Positions 18,901 to 32,125 of a stretch of DNA of 64,000 nucleotides are shown here, one piece after another. Position numbers and translations under genes: made by a program. Numbering within the stretch: the stretch's first letter is position 1; the number at the start of each line of letters is the position of its first letter. Location: contig JAXDDX010000073.1 of the NCBI GenBank assembly GCA_034670405.1, positions 1 to 64,000 of the forward strand. The letters are read 5' to 3'. Source of the DNA: Hoplostethus atlanticus (lineage: Eukaryota; Chordata; Actinopteri; Trachichthyiformes; Trachichthyidae). The notes under the pieces are model-generated. The model saw only the letters and a program-made list of their open reading frames with translations. It had not been told where the DNA came from and did not search any database.

Positions 18901-21900
18901 AGTTTACTCGCGTTGTAATGTCGAAATAATGCACATTTGATCAATTTAGAAATATGTGCTATTAGTTGTGATTTCAAGTGTTTTTGCTTGTATCCTATCC
19001 TCTAGAGATTCATGACAAATGTAGGAAAGCTAAATAATATTGTAATATCGAAATAATGCACACATGTTTTTGAAATGCTGTTGTCAGGAATATTATCTTG
19101 TAAAATGGTCTTAGTGATGCTGTGTCCATTATTTTGCAGTGATCTGAAAGTAAAAGTGGCAGGGGAGGAGCTCAGTGCCCATAAGTTTGTGTTGGCTGCT
19201 CGCAGTGATGTCTGGAGTCTGGCCAACCTGGCCTCCACCTCAGAACTAGATCTGTCTGGTGAGGAGCCCTTGTGCAACAGCACTGTGTTAAGTAGTCCAA
19301 GACAGCAGACAATTAATGTCACAATGTCCATTATTGGGATTTTGCCAGCTCTGGGGAGGTTTCAGCCTTTCTGACAACTTTCCAATAACCTAATCAATAA
19401 TGTCAATGTATAATTGCAAACAACCGTTGATTAAAGCGGTTCTAAAAAACATGTATCCATTGTTTGTTTTTGTAACCTACCTTTCGTAGGGTTTCCAGTT
19501 ACTAATGCAGCACATAAAACCTCTGGGTTGAAGTCCTGTTATCTAATGCATAAATCCTGGTTTTGTTTTGGCCTTTTCCTTCACAACTATTTGTTGACGA
19601 GATGGGGATCTAGGTTTGTGGAGGGTGGTTGTCCAATTTTGCAGGATAAAGGAAAGCTAATGGATGTCATTTACGTTATTGTTTAAGTCCAGTGCTCACC
19701 TACATAGAAATATCAATTGACCGGTCATCAGAATTTCTGCAGGTTTATAATTGCTAACTTTATCACATGATGTTTGCCCAGATGCCAAGCCTGAGGTTGC
19801 CATGGCGATGCTGCGCTGGGTATACACCGACGAGTTGGAGCTTAGTGAGGATGATGCCTTTCTTATCGACTTGATGAAGCTGGCCAACCGCTTCCAGCTC
19901 CAGCTGCTCAGAGAGAGGTCCGCAGTGGTCATATACTGAAACGTGCTTTGTGGGCTTGAACTGTTTTATTTTCTATAGTTGCAATGTTACTGTCACATCT
20001 TTTTTTTTTTGTGGTGTGTTGTATGAAGCTCAATTGCTCAAAATGCGTTTGTTTTTCCAATTGGGCAGGTGTGAAAAAGGTGTGATGTCCTCGGTGAATG
20101 TCAGGAACTGCATTCGCTTCTACCAGACGGCTGAGGAGCTCGATGCCACAACACTGATGAACTACTGTGGGGAGATCATAGCCAGTCACTGGGTGAGTCC
20201 CGCCGGTGGGTGGGTGGGTGGGATCATACGCGAGTGGGGTGAAGAATGAGCTGTTGAACTATGCGTTGAAAGTGATACACTGCTCTTGATTTCTTCAGCC
20301 ACTGTCTGGATGATGTCAAAACGTACATACTCTGTTTAATACTCTGGTGCAATCAAAAACCTGTACATTTTCTAGGAGTATGCATACCCGCTCTATGATT
20401 CTCTGAATCATTTCTCACCTCAGCTTATGTCTCGGTGGGTTAATCACCTCACATTTACCCCCGTCGGCACACCTGAGTTATGTTTTCTCCTGAGTGTGAA
20501 GGATGTCATCTTTTACGATGCAATAAATCTAGCAAGGCCACATCCCCACGATGGTTATGTTTATGACTAGGATTTAGAAAATGACTGTTTATCTGCCACC
20601 AGCTTCTCACCCCTCGATCTGCTGAGTCTTCATGCTTTTATTGGCTGAGGTTCTGATCACTGATTTTTACTGTGCAGGACAGTGAACAACTTTCAGGCCG
20701 AAGAGTCTATTCTACATTATAGGGGAACAAAGTGTTTTCTAGCTCAAGAAAATAGGTGCCACAAAAAAATTCCCTTTTGAACTTTTCCATCAGTTGGGTT
20801 TACTGTGTACCAATTCTGATATTTTGCCCCGATGTCTTTTTTTGTGTGTGTATGTGTGTGTTCTTTGATGGTCTCTTACCAGGATGACCTGAGGAAAGAA
20901 GACTTCAGCACCATGAGTGCCCCACTCCTGTTCAAGATGATCAAGTCCAAAACGGAGTATCCCCTCCACAAAGCCATCAAAGTTGAGCGGGAAGATGTGG
21001 TCTTCCTCTATCTCATCGAGATGGACTCGCAGGTCTGATCCATACAGATGTCCTTTACTAACTGCTAAGTACACGGTAGTAGTAGTTTTTCATCAGGCAA
21101 TCATTACATTATGTCAGATAGATTGGAATCAAAACACTTTTCCTTTGCCATTTTCCCCAGCTATAGGCAGATGTCATGATTTTTTTTTATACATATCTCC
21201 TGTTTTTAGCTGCCTGGTAAGCTGAATGAACTGGACAACAACGGTGACCTTGCACTAGATTTGGCACTCTCTCGCAAATTGGAGAGTATCGCCACCACAC
21301 TGGTCAACAACAAAGCAGATGTGGATATGGTGGACCAGAGTGGCTGGAGCCTCCTACACAAAGCTATCCAAAGAGGTATGCGGGAGTCGCTCCTTAGACA
21401 ACACTTTATCTATTAGCTTTGATATAGCATGCATCAGTGTTTCTTGTCGTTTTCGTAGATGTGCAGTGTTTCACTTAGCTCAGAACTTTATTTGTGGCGG
21501 TGGGGTGGGCAAACATTCAATTTCTTTTGTGATTTTATAATATTGTGGCAGTGTGCCAGAGATGAGCCTATGTATGGGAAACACTGATGTGGGTGTCTTT
21601 GGTTTCCTTTGTTGTTGTTTGAGTTTTCACTGCATTTACATTTACAACTGTGGGAGGCAACCAAATTAATGAAATGAAAGGGAAAAACTGCATGTAATAG
21701 ATGCTTTGCAGAGACTTCAAACAACTGCGTAAATACTGCAACGCTTTATCCTTCCTTTTAATCTTCCTCCCTCCCCCTCCAGGTGATGAGTTTGCCTCTA
21801 CCTTCCTGATCCGCCACTCAGCCCAGGTGAATGCAGCCACAGTAGGGGCAGTGGAGACCCCCCTGCACCTGGTCTGTTCCTTTAGCCCCAAGAAACACTC

Positions 21901-24900
21901 TGGGGAAGTGATGAGCGGCATGGCACGAATTGCAGAGGCCCTGCTCAAGACTGGAGCCAACCCTAACATGCAGAACAGCAAGGGCAGGTGGGTCACACGA
22001 CTCCCACCCCGTAAACCTATTTGGATTGCATGGGTCAAGATATGTTGATTGTTGTGGTGGTTTATGGCCATATATTTTTGCCATTTTTATAATGGCAGCA
22101 CTATTAGAGAGATCTCTGCTCTGGTGGGGAAATGTTTGTTTGAGTGACATTTTTAGCCAACCAAATGAATATATTTGAGAACAGATGTCCCATTGGTCCC
22201 ACCACTACACTGCAACAGTATGATGATGCCTTGGCTTTCTCTTTTCTCTTCTATAGAACCCCTTTGCATGAAGCTGTGGCATCAGGGAATGAGCCAGTGT
22301 TCAACCAGCTGCTCCAGTGCAAACAGTGAGTTGTATTTGAGAACACCTCAAGTGACCCTGGTCATCATTGAACTCTGTTATTTGTCCTGGTGTAACCTGG
22401 TGTTATCGGTCTTTTTCTTTTTAGCCTGGACCTGGAGCTCAAGGACCATGAGGGGAGCATGGCTTTGTGGCTGGCCCTGCAGTATATCACAGTGTCTTCA
22501 GACCCCTCAGTAAACCCATTTGAAGATGATGCACCGGTGGTGAACGGCACTTCGTTTGACGAGAACAGCTTTGCAGCTCAGCTTATCCAGAGAGGCAGCA
22601 ACCCAGATGCACCTGACACTGCCACAGGTACTGTTTGATAAACTCACTCTACAGGAAGACTGAATGGAAGTGTGGCTCTGCCTGTTGTACATTTTCATCA
22701 TCCATTTCCTCTCCCTGCCAGGAAACTGCCTCTTGCAGAGAGCAGCCCAGGCAGGTAGTGAGGCTGCTGCTCTCTTCCTGGCCACTCACGGGGCAAAGGT
22801 CAACCATGCCAACAAATGGGTGAGTATTTTAACATTTATACATTCACACATTGCTGATGGGCTGTTCTGTAGTTGACCTTGTACTCCTTGTGGAGGGGAG
22901 CAATGAGTGAAGAGAATTTGCCGGCTTCAATAAGGACATAGGCTCTGACATAGGCTCTCTGATCAAGTGCACACTACCCATATATCATAGTGAATCAAGA
23001 TTCTCCTGTATTACCACAGACTATATTGCATCACAGGGTACCAATGCATCAATGTTTCATGAAATGTATGCATTGGAATAGTCATCATTGAACATATTGA
23101 AATACCGCTGTACTACTGTTATACAAATGTGATGTACATAAGTTTTTAATTTCTCAGCTGTTGTGAAAATGTAATTTATCCCCTCACCCTCTTTTTACAG
23201 GATGAGACCCCACTCCATACAGCATGTCGCTGTGGCTTAGCAAGCCTGACAGCAGAGCTGCTCCAGCAGGGGGCCAACCCCAATCTGCAGACCCAGAAGG
23301 CCCTGCCTGACGATGCCCAAGGTGTTGCTCTGCAGAGCCCCCTCCATATGGCCATTGCTAACAACCACCCAGATGTGGTCTCTGTCATCCTTGAGCAGAA
23401 AGGTCAGCACCTCTGGGGGCGTTAGAGGGACTTGCAATAGTAGGAATAGACTTGTGATATTTTAGTAATGTGCAAAGCTAAATTACCTTTTAGAGCACAC
23501 AATTGTTGCTATTGAGTAAAAGGGTAGGTGTGTGTGTGTATAATGTCCATTATATTGCACTCTGATGTCCTTGACGTTCCTCAAACATATGCACTTATGT
23601 CTCCCTTGACGGTCCTATTGCAGCCAATGCGCTTCATGCCACCAACAACTTTCAGATCATTCCAGACTTCAGCCTCAAAGACTCCATGGACCAGACAGTA
23701 CTGGGCTTGGCCCTCTGGACAGGTACACTTAAAGAACAATACATCTCTGCAGTCATCCATAAGTGTTGGGATTCCAGTGATTTCTACATTCATTCAAATT
23801 CCTCAGGACTGGATGAACTGGTTGCAAATGTGCATTTTGATGTGTTTATGTGATCCATAACATGTACAATCTGTCCATGTCAGGTATGCACACCATAGCG
23901 GCTCAGCTGCTGGGCTCAGGGGCTTCCATCAATGACACTATGTCCAGTGGGCAAACCTTGCTTCACATGGCCATCCAAAGACAGGACAGCAAGAGTGCCC
24001 TGTTCCTACTAGAGCACCAGGCTGACATCAATGTTAGGTAACACCTGGGTCACACTTCATCTCTAATGCATTTGTGTCGCTGCAACCTGAGCCTTGCATG
24101 GAACTGGACATAGACGTGGTTATTGATTGTAGTATTACAGGATACATTTTAGGTGTGTATTAAACTGTCAGTATCCAGTTAAGAACACCCATGAATTGTA
24201 ATGAAGGAAATGGTATAAATGGTTCTTACTAAAGTCTGGCATGTATTATCTGTCCTCTTCTTCCCCTTTCAGGACTCAGGATGGTCAGACAGCACTGCAG
24301 CTGGCCATCAGTAACCAGCTGCCCCTAGTGGTGGATGCCATCTGTACACGGGGAGCTGATATGTCTGTGGTGGATGAGAAGGGCGACCCACCGCTGTGGC
24401 TGGCCCTGGAGAACGGCTTGGAAGACATTGCATCCACACTGGTGAGGCGCGTGTGTGTACACAAGGCGGTGTAGGACCGCTCTGGTCTATAATCAATAAA
24501 CTGTGTGAGTGAGTGAACTGGATTTTATTTAGATGGCTGACTAAGACAGTGGTTACATGTGGTGCAGGAGAGTGGAGAGTTCAGTTAAAGCACGGCTGAG
24601 GGCAAGTGCAGGAGGAAAAGTGCCTGCCAGTTGCGACTGACCATTGGTTACAAATTCTGGTGCTACTGATAGCGGTGTACAACATGAAGGTCATTAGTTG
24701 TATAAGATCCAGTGTTAGAATGAGGGATAAAGACCAACACTGAGTGCTCCGTGTACTCACCAATATTTGGATTAATGCCTCTACATAGAAGTGGCAACTG
24801 CCATTGTAGCCAATACATAATATTGTTCCCTACGCTGTAAGATGTGGGCATCAAGAGCCAAATTCAGTCAGTCATCAGACACTCTCTCACCTCATACTGA

Positions 24901-27900
24901 GTGATGCTCACTCACCCTGTGTTACAGTCTCTAATCTGTGTAAGCAAAGAAGTTTTGTGTAACAGCTCTTGATTAAGTTTGGCCAATGCTTACGAAACCT
25001 TTTGGCACTGAAAGACAGCTAACCTAGTGGAGCGTAGCAATATAGTAGTCTTTCTATTCTTCATGATAATACATTGGATGAATGATGGGGTTATTCTAGG
25101 ACTGTAGTAACTACAGCAACAGTTCATGCTGCACACCTAGCTAGGTGGCATTGTACAGCATCTGTACTTCTTTACCGTGAACCTAATTTTTCAATGTGAT
25201 GATGACATGTAATCCAGGCCTTATACTCTGTTATGATTGTTGGTTTGACTCCAATATGATCTTGAAACCATTTCTGCCTGGGAAATAGGGCTGTCGCGGT
25301 AACCGCATCACCGCGGTTGTGTCAAGGCGCCTGCGGATGGAAAACAAACCACCGCAACAACCGCGGTTGTTTTATATTAAAAAAAAATTGTTTTAAAAAG
25401 TCCTGTATTTTGGAAGTTTTTTTTATTATTTGTTTTCCATTTCATTATTAAATTAATCATATTCATGTGTATTTGGTGTAAAGTATTGTAACAACCCGGT
25501 TGAAATATGTGATGCTTACTGTTAGTTATGGCCAGTTATGGGAGATGTTATTAGCGGGTTCGTACCTCCCAACTGTTGGTTGCCCATCACCAGTCTTAGT
25601 GTGCTTAGTCTTCCTGTGATTGGTTGAGAGGCGGGGAGGTGGGGAGGCGGGTCAAGAGAGTTAGGTTGAGACACCTGTGTTGTGGTGGTACGCTCTGGCG
25701 CTGGGTTTAAGAGTTTGGAGAGTTAAGTTATCGAGGTGAGCTGTTGTACGGCGCCGTTACGGCCAACAGAAACTAATAATCAGCTTAATAAATGCACTGG
25801 ATTGCAAACTAACTGTTTCGTTTGTCTACTCAAAGTATCCGTCTTTGACGGGACGCTACAGTATGACTAAACTCATTTTAGGGCTAGTATAATGAGTGTT
25901 TTTTCACATAATACACACTTTGCTCTGTTTGGTAATCTCCCTCAATTTTGTAGAAAAACTGCCATGAAGAGCTTTTTGACATTGGCCGTGTTTAGTGAGC
26001 CAGAGTGAATTTACGAGCGTGCGCATTGGCTGGTTAACATAATTAACTAACGTGATTGATTTGAAAGACGCTTGGTATTTAGTAGGTAAGTAGTTTATTT
26101 CCCCATTTATGACAACGATTGTAAGTTAGGCGGACTCGCCACAGTACCGGGGTAAGTGACAGACAGAGACATAGACAGGAGGAGAGTTAACTGGCCAGCA
26201 GGCCGTTTTATTTGCACACCAGCGATATAAACCTGGCCCCGGCGTTGACGGCCGTGTAGAGCGCCGTCTTCCCCGGCGCGCGCACCTCCTCCCTCCAGCC
26301 ACGGAGCACCAAGGCTGCCCCAGTCCGCCAGGCTTCCAGGGGCGTCTAAACGTTTATGATTCAAACTCCGTGTACACGTTCACATCCCTACTTTTATCAC
26401 ATTTCACAATGTTGAGGGACAAATGGATAGATTATCAAACATGTTTGAAATTGTTTGGGACTCCTACGACGTTAGACATTTTTTTTCCTGTTCTTAGGAC
26501 CCGCTAGTGTCTTACACTGAACTACACTGAACCGATCGCGGGTAAACTCGCATGTATTAAAACATTTTTTTTTTAAAAGTGCGGTACCACCGCGTTCCGC
26601 GGTGATGAGCCACATACACAACCGCGGTGGGAAAATTTCAAAACCGTGACAGCCCTACTGGGAAATCAATGTGTTTTGTTTTTTTTACTTTTTACATCCC
26701 CTGCTTGTCCTCACTAGGTGCGCCACGGCTGTGATGCCACTTGTTGGAGCACAGGGCCCTCAGGCTGCCAGCAGACCCTCCTGCACAGGGCTGTGGATGC
26801 GAACAACGAGGTCTCAGCCTGCTTCTTCATCCGCAGGTCTGCCACTTTTCACTCACCAGCTGGGCTTGGGATAGGGATTGTCAATATTATAGACAAGGGT
26901 GAAAATGCACAACAAACATCAAAGATAAGGTCTCAGTTTTTAGACACTTAAAATTATGATACGAGATAGAAATATAATGAAACATTCACCAAGACCATAT
27001 TCTTTTTGAGGCCAGTGATTTGCTCACTGGGGTTGTATTATAATACACTGTTATACTGTTTCTGGATGATTTTCAAAGGCGATATGGTATGGACTGTTGT
27101 TTGCAGAGATAAAAGTGTGTCAGTTGCTGTAAAACCAGGGTTATCAGAGAGAACCGGAGTTGATCATTTCATGTCAATCACAATCAGTCTACCTGTTCTT
27201 AGTCCACACACACCTTACAGTATGCCACCAAGGTCAAAAGGGAACCGTGCAAGAATGTGGAATGCAGATCTTATTTCTTTAACAAAGGAAATGTACTCTG
27301 ATTTGTGATGTCCAATGTGAAGCTACTATTGGTATTTTTATCCCCAATGGTTTATCTTACACTAGTTCAAATATTTGATGTATCTGCTATATGTCTCCAA
27401 AAAAAAAATCAACTTTGGCACTGTCATATTTTTGATCTTCTGTAATTCATTATTGATGTTGCTGTATATAGGTAAGACATCACAAATTAGCAGTCATTGC
27501 AAACTCTATTATGGCTAGAAAGTAGTGAATCATCAATTCTAACTGAAGTGTCTCTGGGCTTAGAAAAAAAATAAACAGATAACAAGCAGTCTGCTTTGGC
27601 AGTCTGTAGCCCTTATGTTAAACCAGGTAGATGGAGCTAGCTGTCTAACTCTCTGCTTGTCCCTCATGTGTGTGTATATAGTGGTTGTGACGTGAACAGC
27701 CCCAGGCAGCCGGGCCCTAACGGAGAGGGAGATGAGGAGGCCCGAGATGGACAGACACCCCTCCACCTGGCAGGCAGCTGGGGACTGGAGGAGGTGGTGC
27801 AGTGCCTTCTGGAGTTTGGGGCCAATGTCAACGCACAGGTCCGTGCCACCCTGTCACTGGGTCCAGCTAGTTCTCATACAGCCAACTGTATATACTCTTT

Positions 27901-30370
27901 GTTCAGAGAGCTTGTCACTAAAGCATACAGTTAATGAGCGGTTACTCATCACTGAGTTAGGGACTTGCATTCAGCTTGTCCTGAGCCAGTAACGTGCCCT
28001 TTTCTCAGTGTTTAATCCTGTGTCTGTTCATTTCCCCCAGGATGCAGAGGGCCGAGCTCCCATCCATGTTGCCATTAGCAACCAGCACAGTGTCATTATC
28101 CAGCTGCTCATTTCCCATCCGGACATTCGTCTCAACATACGCGACCGTCAGGGCATGACCCCCTTTGCCTGTGCCATGACCCACAAGAACAACAAGGCTG
28201 CAGAGGCTATCCTCAAACGGGAGCCGGGGGCTGCTGAGCAGGTAGCACACACACACACACACAAGCCAGATTGTCTCCCTACAGGGTCGTATTAACACCA
28301 GTGTCAAAGACGTACAGCTAACTGACTGCTAAACCTCTTTCTCTGCCCAGGTGGACAACAAAGGGCGGAATTTCCTCCACGTGGCTGTCCAGAACTCGGA
28401 TATCGAAAGTGTCCTGTTCCTGATCAGTGTCCAGGCGAATGTTAACTCCAGGGTTCAGGACACAGCCAAACTCACGCCTCTCCACCTGGCTGTCCAGGCT
28501 GGGTCTGAGATCATTGTCCGCAACCTGGTAAAATTGCAGATTTTTTTTTGGGGTCCTTTTTGAATATTGACCGGTCAATTTAAGTATTGCTGGAACGGTG
28601 GTACATTTGAGGTTTTTGGTGTGTGTGTGTTTCTGCTTCCAGCTGCTTGCTGGGGCCAAAGTAAACGAGCTGACCAAACACAGACAGACGGCCCTACACT
28701 TAGCTGCCCAGCAGGACATGGCTACTATTTGCTCTGTGTTACTGGAGAATGGAGTGGACTTTGCTGCTGAGGATGAGAATGGCAACAATGGTAACTTAAC
28801 ATTACACGTTTCTTTTTTACTTTAAATCTGCGATGCTCCTTGATCAAATGGGGATGGAAAATGGGCAATTTTTCTTCTAAATGACAGCTGAACAATCAGC
28901 TTGGAGGCCTAACTATGCTCTGGTCCCTCTTTGAACTCTACCATTCATTGTCTTTTCAAATACTGCTCTCTAATATTGCCATCAGAGCAGAATGTTGTTA
29001 CTCTAAAACAAATTCAAACTAAGGTATTGTCATTCTTTTGACACCTTTTTAATGTATATTAACAATGGACTGGTTTTGGATCTAGATGATTGCTTTTAAT
29101 TTTTTGGTCATATATATTTCTCCCATGTGCATAACATTGTAGTTTCTTACTACTTCCTGTGATCTCTCCAGCTCTGCACCTGGCTGTGATGCAGGGTCGC
29201 CTTAACAATGTCCGAGCCCTTCTCACAGAGTCCAATATTGACGCCGAGGCCTTCAATCTCAGGTACACTCAGTCTCTTCAGTCAAACCGTCCTTGAGATA
29301 AGATGAAATTAAACTTTAATGGTGCCTGTGGGGAAATTGGTTCATTGTAGCAGCAAAGTAACAAGATGGTGACAAGATAATAAAATAAAGACTGAAATAG
29401 AATATAGCCAATGGGGGTTATATAAACATACTTAAAGAACATAAGCTTCTGTATTTGGTTGTAGCTCGTGAATCTCCTCTCCTTTGATTGTTTCGTCTGC
29501 TCAGGGGTCAGTCACCAATGCACGTCCTGGGGCATTATGGGAAAGAGAATGCTGCCGCCATTTTTGAGTTGTTCCTGGAGTGCATGCCTGAATACCCTCT
29601 GGACAAACCAGATAATGAAGGAAACACAGGTAGAGGATCACTGTGACTGGAATTGGCTTACTTGATTCTTGATTGTTTTACTTTGTTCCGGTTAGTCAAA
29701 GCAGAAAAGTAGTGCTCGTTATAAAGTGAAAGATGCTCTTGTGATAGAAAGAACGTCTCCTTATGATGTTGCAGTTCTGCTTCTGGCCTACATGAAAGGA
29801 AACGCTAACCTGTGTCGTGCCATTGTGAGGGCTGGGGCTCGACTGGGCGTCAACAACAATCAGGGCATCAACATCTTCAACTACCAAGTGGCCACCAAAC
29901 AGTTGCTCTTCCGTCTTCTAGGTCCGTTTTCTAACACTTACCAAAATCTAAACTGCAGCTGAAAGCTTGGGTGGTCATTCTTTCAATGTGTTTTGTTTGG
30001 TTTAGATATGTTGTCCAAAGAGCCCCCATGGTGTGATGGGTCTAACTGCTATGAATGTGCTGCCAAATTTGGTGTCACAACCCGGAAGCATCACTGGTTA
30101 GTATTAACAATTTTCATTATTTTTGCAATAATTATTTTTGTTTCATATGCAATAGATGATTTTATTTTCAATCATGTTTGCATGTTTAGTCAAACTGTAC
30201 ACTTAATACTGTATCTCTCGTCCATGACTCACTTCAGCCGCCACTGTGGGCGCCTGTTGTGCCACAAGTGCTCTATAAAGGAGATCCCCATCATCAAGTT
30301 TGACTTGAACAAGCCTGTGAGGGTGTGTGACATCTGCTTTGATGTGCTAACTTTGGGAGGGGTATCCTAA
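15984..30370 (+). CDS. ankfy1: ANKFY1 / Rabankyrin-5: BTB, ankyrin-repeat and FYVE endosomal protein, 25 coding exons
   Basis: Exons: 15984-15993, 17728-17935, 19140-19258, 19782-19917, 20069-20192, 20883-21032, 21210-21375, 21783-21987, 22257-22325, 22425-22627, 22722-22819, 23201-23402, 23624-23722, 23884-24037, 24273-24441, 26718-26836, 27682-27838, 28041-28241, 28351-28527, 28643-28790, 29172-29262, 29505-29629, 29775-29921, 30006-30096, 30238-30370. All introns are GT-AG and the frame closes perfectly: 3,501 nt, 1,166 aa plus stop (human about 1,169). Order: N-terminal coiled coil (EVAKLQKHLALLRQEY), BTB/POZ (about 70-160), ankyrin repeats (about 215-1090), FYVE finger (about 1100-1160, RKHHCRHCGR). 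The family is a Rab5 effector that binds PI3P on early endosomes and macropinosomes. The start is fixed by MAE-EEVAK, split over a 10-nt coding first exon. Identification is by close similarity to the vertebrate protein I know. Confidence 0.97.
15994..17727 (+). other. ANKFY1 intron 1 with tRNA-like SINE remnant
   Basis: No additional exon is visible. A fish SINE remnant spans about 17356-17480 ('gtggctcagctggcaaagtt' head and 'gtcacatgccgtgccccctc' tail block). The remainder shows no feature I can support. Confidence 0.5.
19140..20192 (+). other. ankfy1: ANKFY1 BTB/POZ-encoding exons 3-5
   Basis: Exons 3-5 encode SDLKVKVAGEELSAHKFVLA, then EVAMAMLRWVYTDELEL, then LMKLANRFQLQLLRER and the following BACK-like start (VNVRNCIRFYQTAEEL). 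The KFVLAARSDVW and YTDELEL motifs are the BTB signature. The domain mediates dimerisation or partner binding in this family. Confidence 0.9.
25487..25860 (+). mobile_element. Solo LTR (gypsy/ERV-like) nested in the hAT element
   Basis: The 374-bp segment starts TGTAACAACCCGG and ends GGGACGCTACA, the canonical TG...CA ends. It is flanked by a 4-bp duplication GTAT (25483-25486 and 25861-25864). It contains an AATAAA signal near 25786. No internal coding sequence is present, so it is a solo LTR left by LTR-LTR recombination. Confidence 0.82.
26140..26347 (-). repeat. LTR-like dispersed repeat, family A, nested in the hAT element
   Basis: Homologous to 1540-1741 and partly to 4300-4440, with the same order of GAGTTAAC, GGCCAGCAGG, GGCCCCGG and GCCAGGCTTCCAGG blocks. 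The exact ends and target duplication are unclear. Confidence 0.45.
30006..30370 (+). other. ankfy1: ANKFY1 FYVE zinc-finger exons 24-25
   Basis: The frame shows four CxxC pairs (CYEC, CRHC, CHKC, CDIC) and the basic PI3P-binding motif RKHHCRHCGR, which is split by the last intron between CAT CAC TG and C. This is the membrane-targeting element of the protein. The stop TAA is at 30368-30370. Confidence 0.95.
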
Positions 30371-32020
30371 TGCAGCGGCCCAGCTATCCTCCATCCTCCC
30401 ACGCTGGCCATGCCGGGGCGTGTCAGGAGAAGGGACACCAGTAGCAGGACATACTAACAGGAGATCTCTGGACAGTTATGGACCACCACTTCTATACTAT
30501 TCCAGTCTATCAAAAACTATTAATGTTCTATAAGGACTTTTCAAGTAGAAATTGAAACATAGTCTTTTTTTTGTTTGTTTGTTTTTGATCCAAGTATCAT
30601 GTGAAAGTGGAAATGAGAAACTCACCAGCTCAGTGACTGCTGAACTGAGTTCGCTGAAGGGGAGATGTTAATCAGATTGTCTTTCCAGGCTTAATGACAT
30701 TTGCAATGATTAGATCAAGTTACTAGCAAGCAATTGCTGTGATCAATTCATTGATGAATTTGATTATCAGATCAGCTTTCAGAGGGGTTTACCCTGTTCT
30801 GTGTTGGGAAGTTGAGAACAAATAATGGATCATTTCAGCATCAAGCCTTCTCACCATATGATCTGTCCACCGATAAACACTTCATGGCACTGTATGAATA
30901 CATGGATGAAGAAAGAGGCTGCTGCCAACCAAGTGCAGAGTAAACCTGGATTATGGAGTGCTGTGCTATCAGCATGTATTCTTCTCATAACCTTCATCTT
31001 TCACTTCATCTTGTGCTGACTGGGTGAAATATGACAGACCTGTAGGATTTTAAGGGACATGACTTGAGGGTGTGTTTTTTTTTTCATATGAAACAGATTT
31101 TATAGACATGTTCAAATCCATGCGAAATAGAGATTCAGAATTTAATGGTAAGAGTGACTGTATTACTTTACAGTTATAACTGGCACAACTGGAAAAAGAC
31201 GTGAAATTGCTCAATTTAACTTCTGATTGGAACTATGTGCCATCTATGAGTATCAAACCAGATGATTCAATGGTAAAGCTCATTTTTAATTCTACAAATG
31301 GGGAAAATTATGGTCTGACAAAGCCTTTATCACAAGAAAGGAATAAAAACATTTTCCCAAACACAAAATAATCATAATGCAGTTACAAAAATACCTATTA
31401 TGCCTATGCATGTCATATAATTTGTAGCCTTTACATGTTAATATTGTCATAATCATGTTTCCAAAATCAGTCACCAAAGGATGACATTCCGTGTTTGGCC
31501 TGTCATGAGGTCTTTGTTTGGAAGTTGTGATCCCACGGATGTTGCCTCAAGTCAAGTTGTTGTCTTGACCCATCACATTAAATGCTTCTTGATTTCTAAG
31601 CCTAACAGGTGCACTTTATCAAGAGTATATGACATTTCTGATCATTTGCGAGAATGTGGAATGGAGGGATGGCCAGGTAGTGGGGCTACTTTAGGTATTG
31701 TTAAATTGTACAGATAAATGTGTGATATTTTTGACCACTACAACTGTTTTGTACTTAATGCAGTTTGTGCTTGTCATTGTGACAAACTTAAATCTTGCCT
31801 CTGTTAATCTTTTATGCACATTGTTTAATCTTTTATGCACATTGTATTGTATCTGTATGCTCAGATATCTAGCCTGTCTCTTCCTGGTGTATCCTTTTAG
31901 AGAAAGGGAGGACAACTTTACATAAAGGTCATCAAAACAAGAATAAGGAGTAGTGTTTTCTTTCTTCCTCCACCCGTCTTCGCCTTAGGTGATTGAGATT
32001 TCTTTTTTTTTTAATAAATG
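30371..32020 (+). other. Probable ANKFY1 3' UTR and convergent gap to CYB5D2
   Basis: No further coding exon follows the stop. AATAAA hexamers occur at 31342-31347 and 32013-32018; either could end the ANKFY1 transcript. The CYB5D2 stop lies 108 bp beyond the second one on the opposite strand, so the two 3' ends converge and may overlap. Confidence 0.45.
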
Positions 32021-32125
32021 AATCACTATGATTTACTGAAGGGAAAAAAAGTCCCTGAGTCTCAGATTGTGGTATTGACTGGAGTCTCATGACTAGTTCT
32101 GTCTTCTGAACCAGCCCAGAGCCCA

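Larger units (their letters stand above)
25286..26657. mobile_element. hAT-family element in ANKFY1 intron 15
   Basis: Ends are TAGGGCTGTCGCGGT (25286) and ACCGTGACAGCCCTA (26657), an imperfect inverted repeat continuing into CCGCGG-rich subterminal repeats. It is flanked by a perfect 8-bp duplication, CTGGGAAA (25278-25285 and 26658-26665), the hallmark of hAT insertion. No transposase frame is present. The element has itself received other insertions (25487-25860 and about 26140-26347). Confidence 0.85.

Noticed and set aside
20832..21038. Separate ORF starting at 20832
   Set aside because: It is ANKFY1 exon 6 (20883-21032) with flanking intron read in frame.
21568..22150. Minus-strand ORFs of 167 and 110 codons
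   Set aside because: Antisense of ANKFY1 exon 8 and flanking intron.
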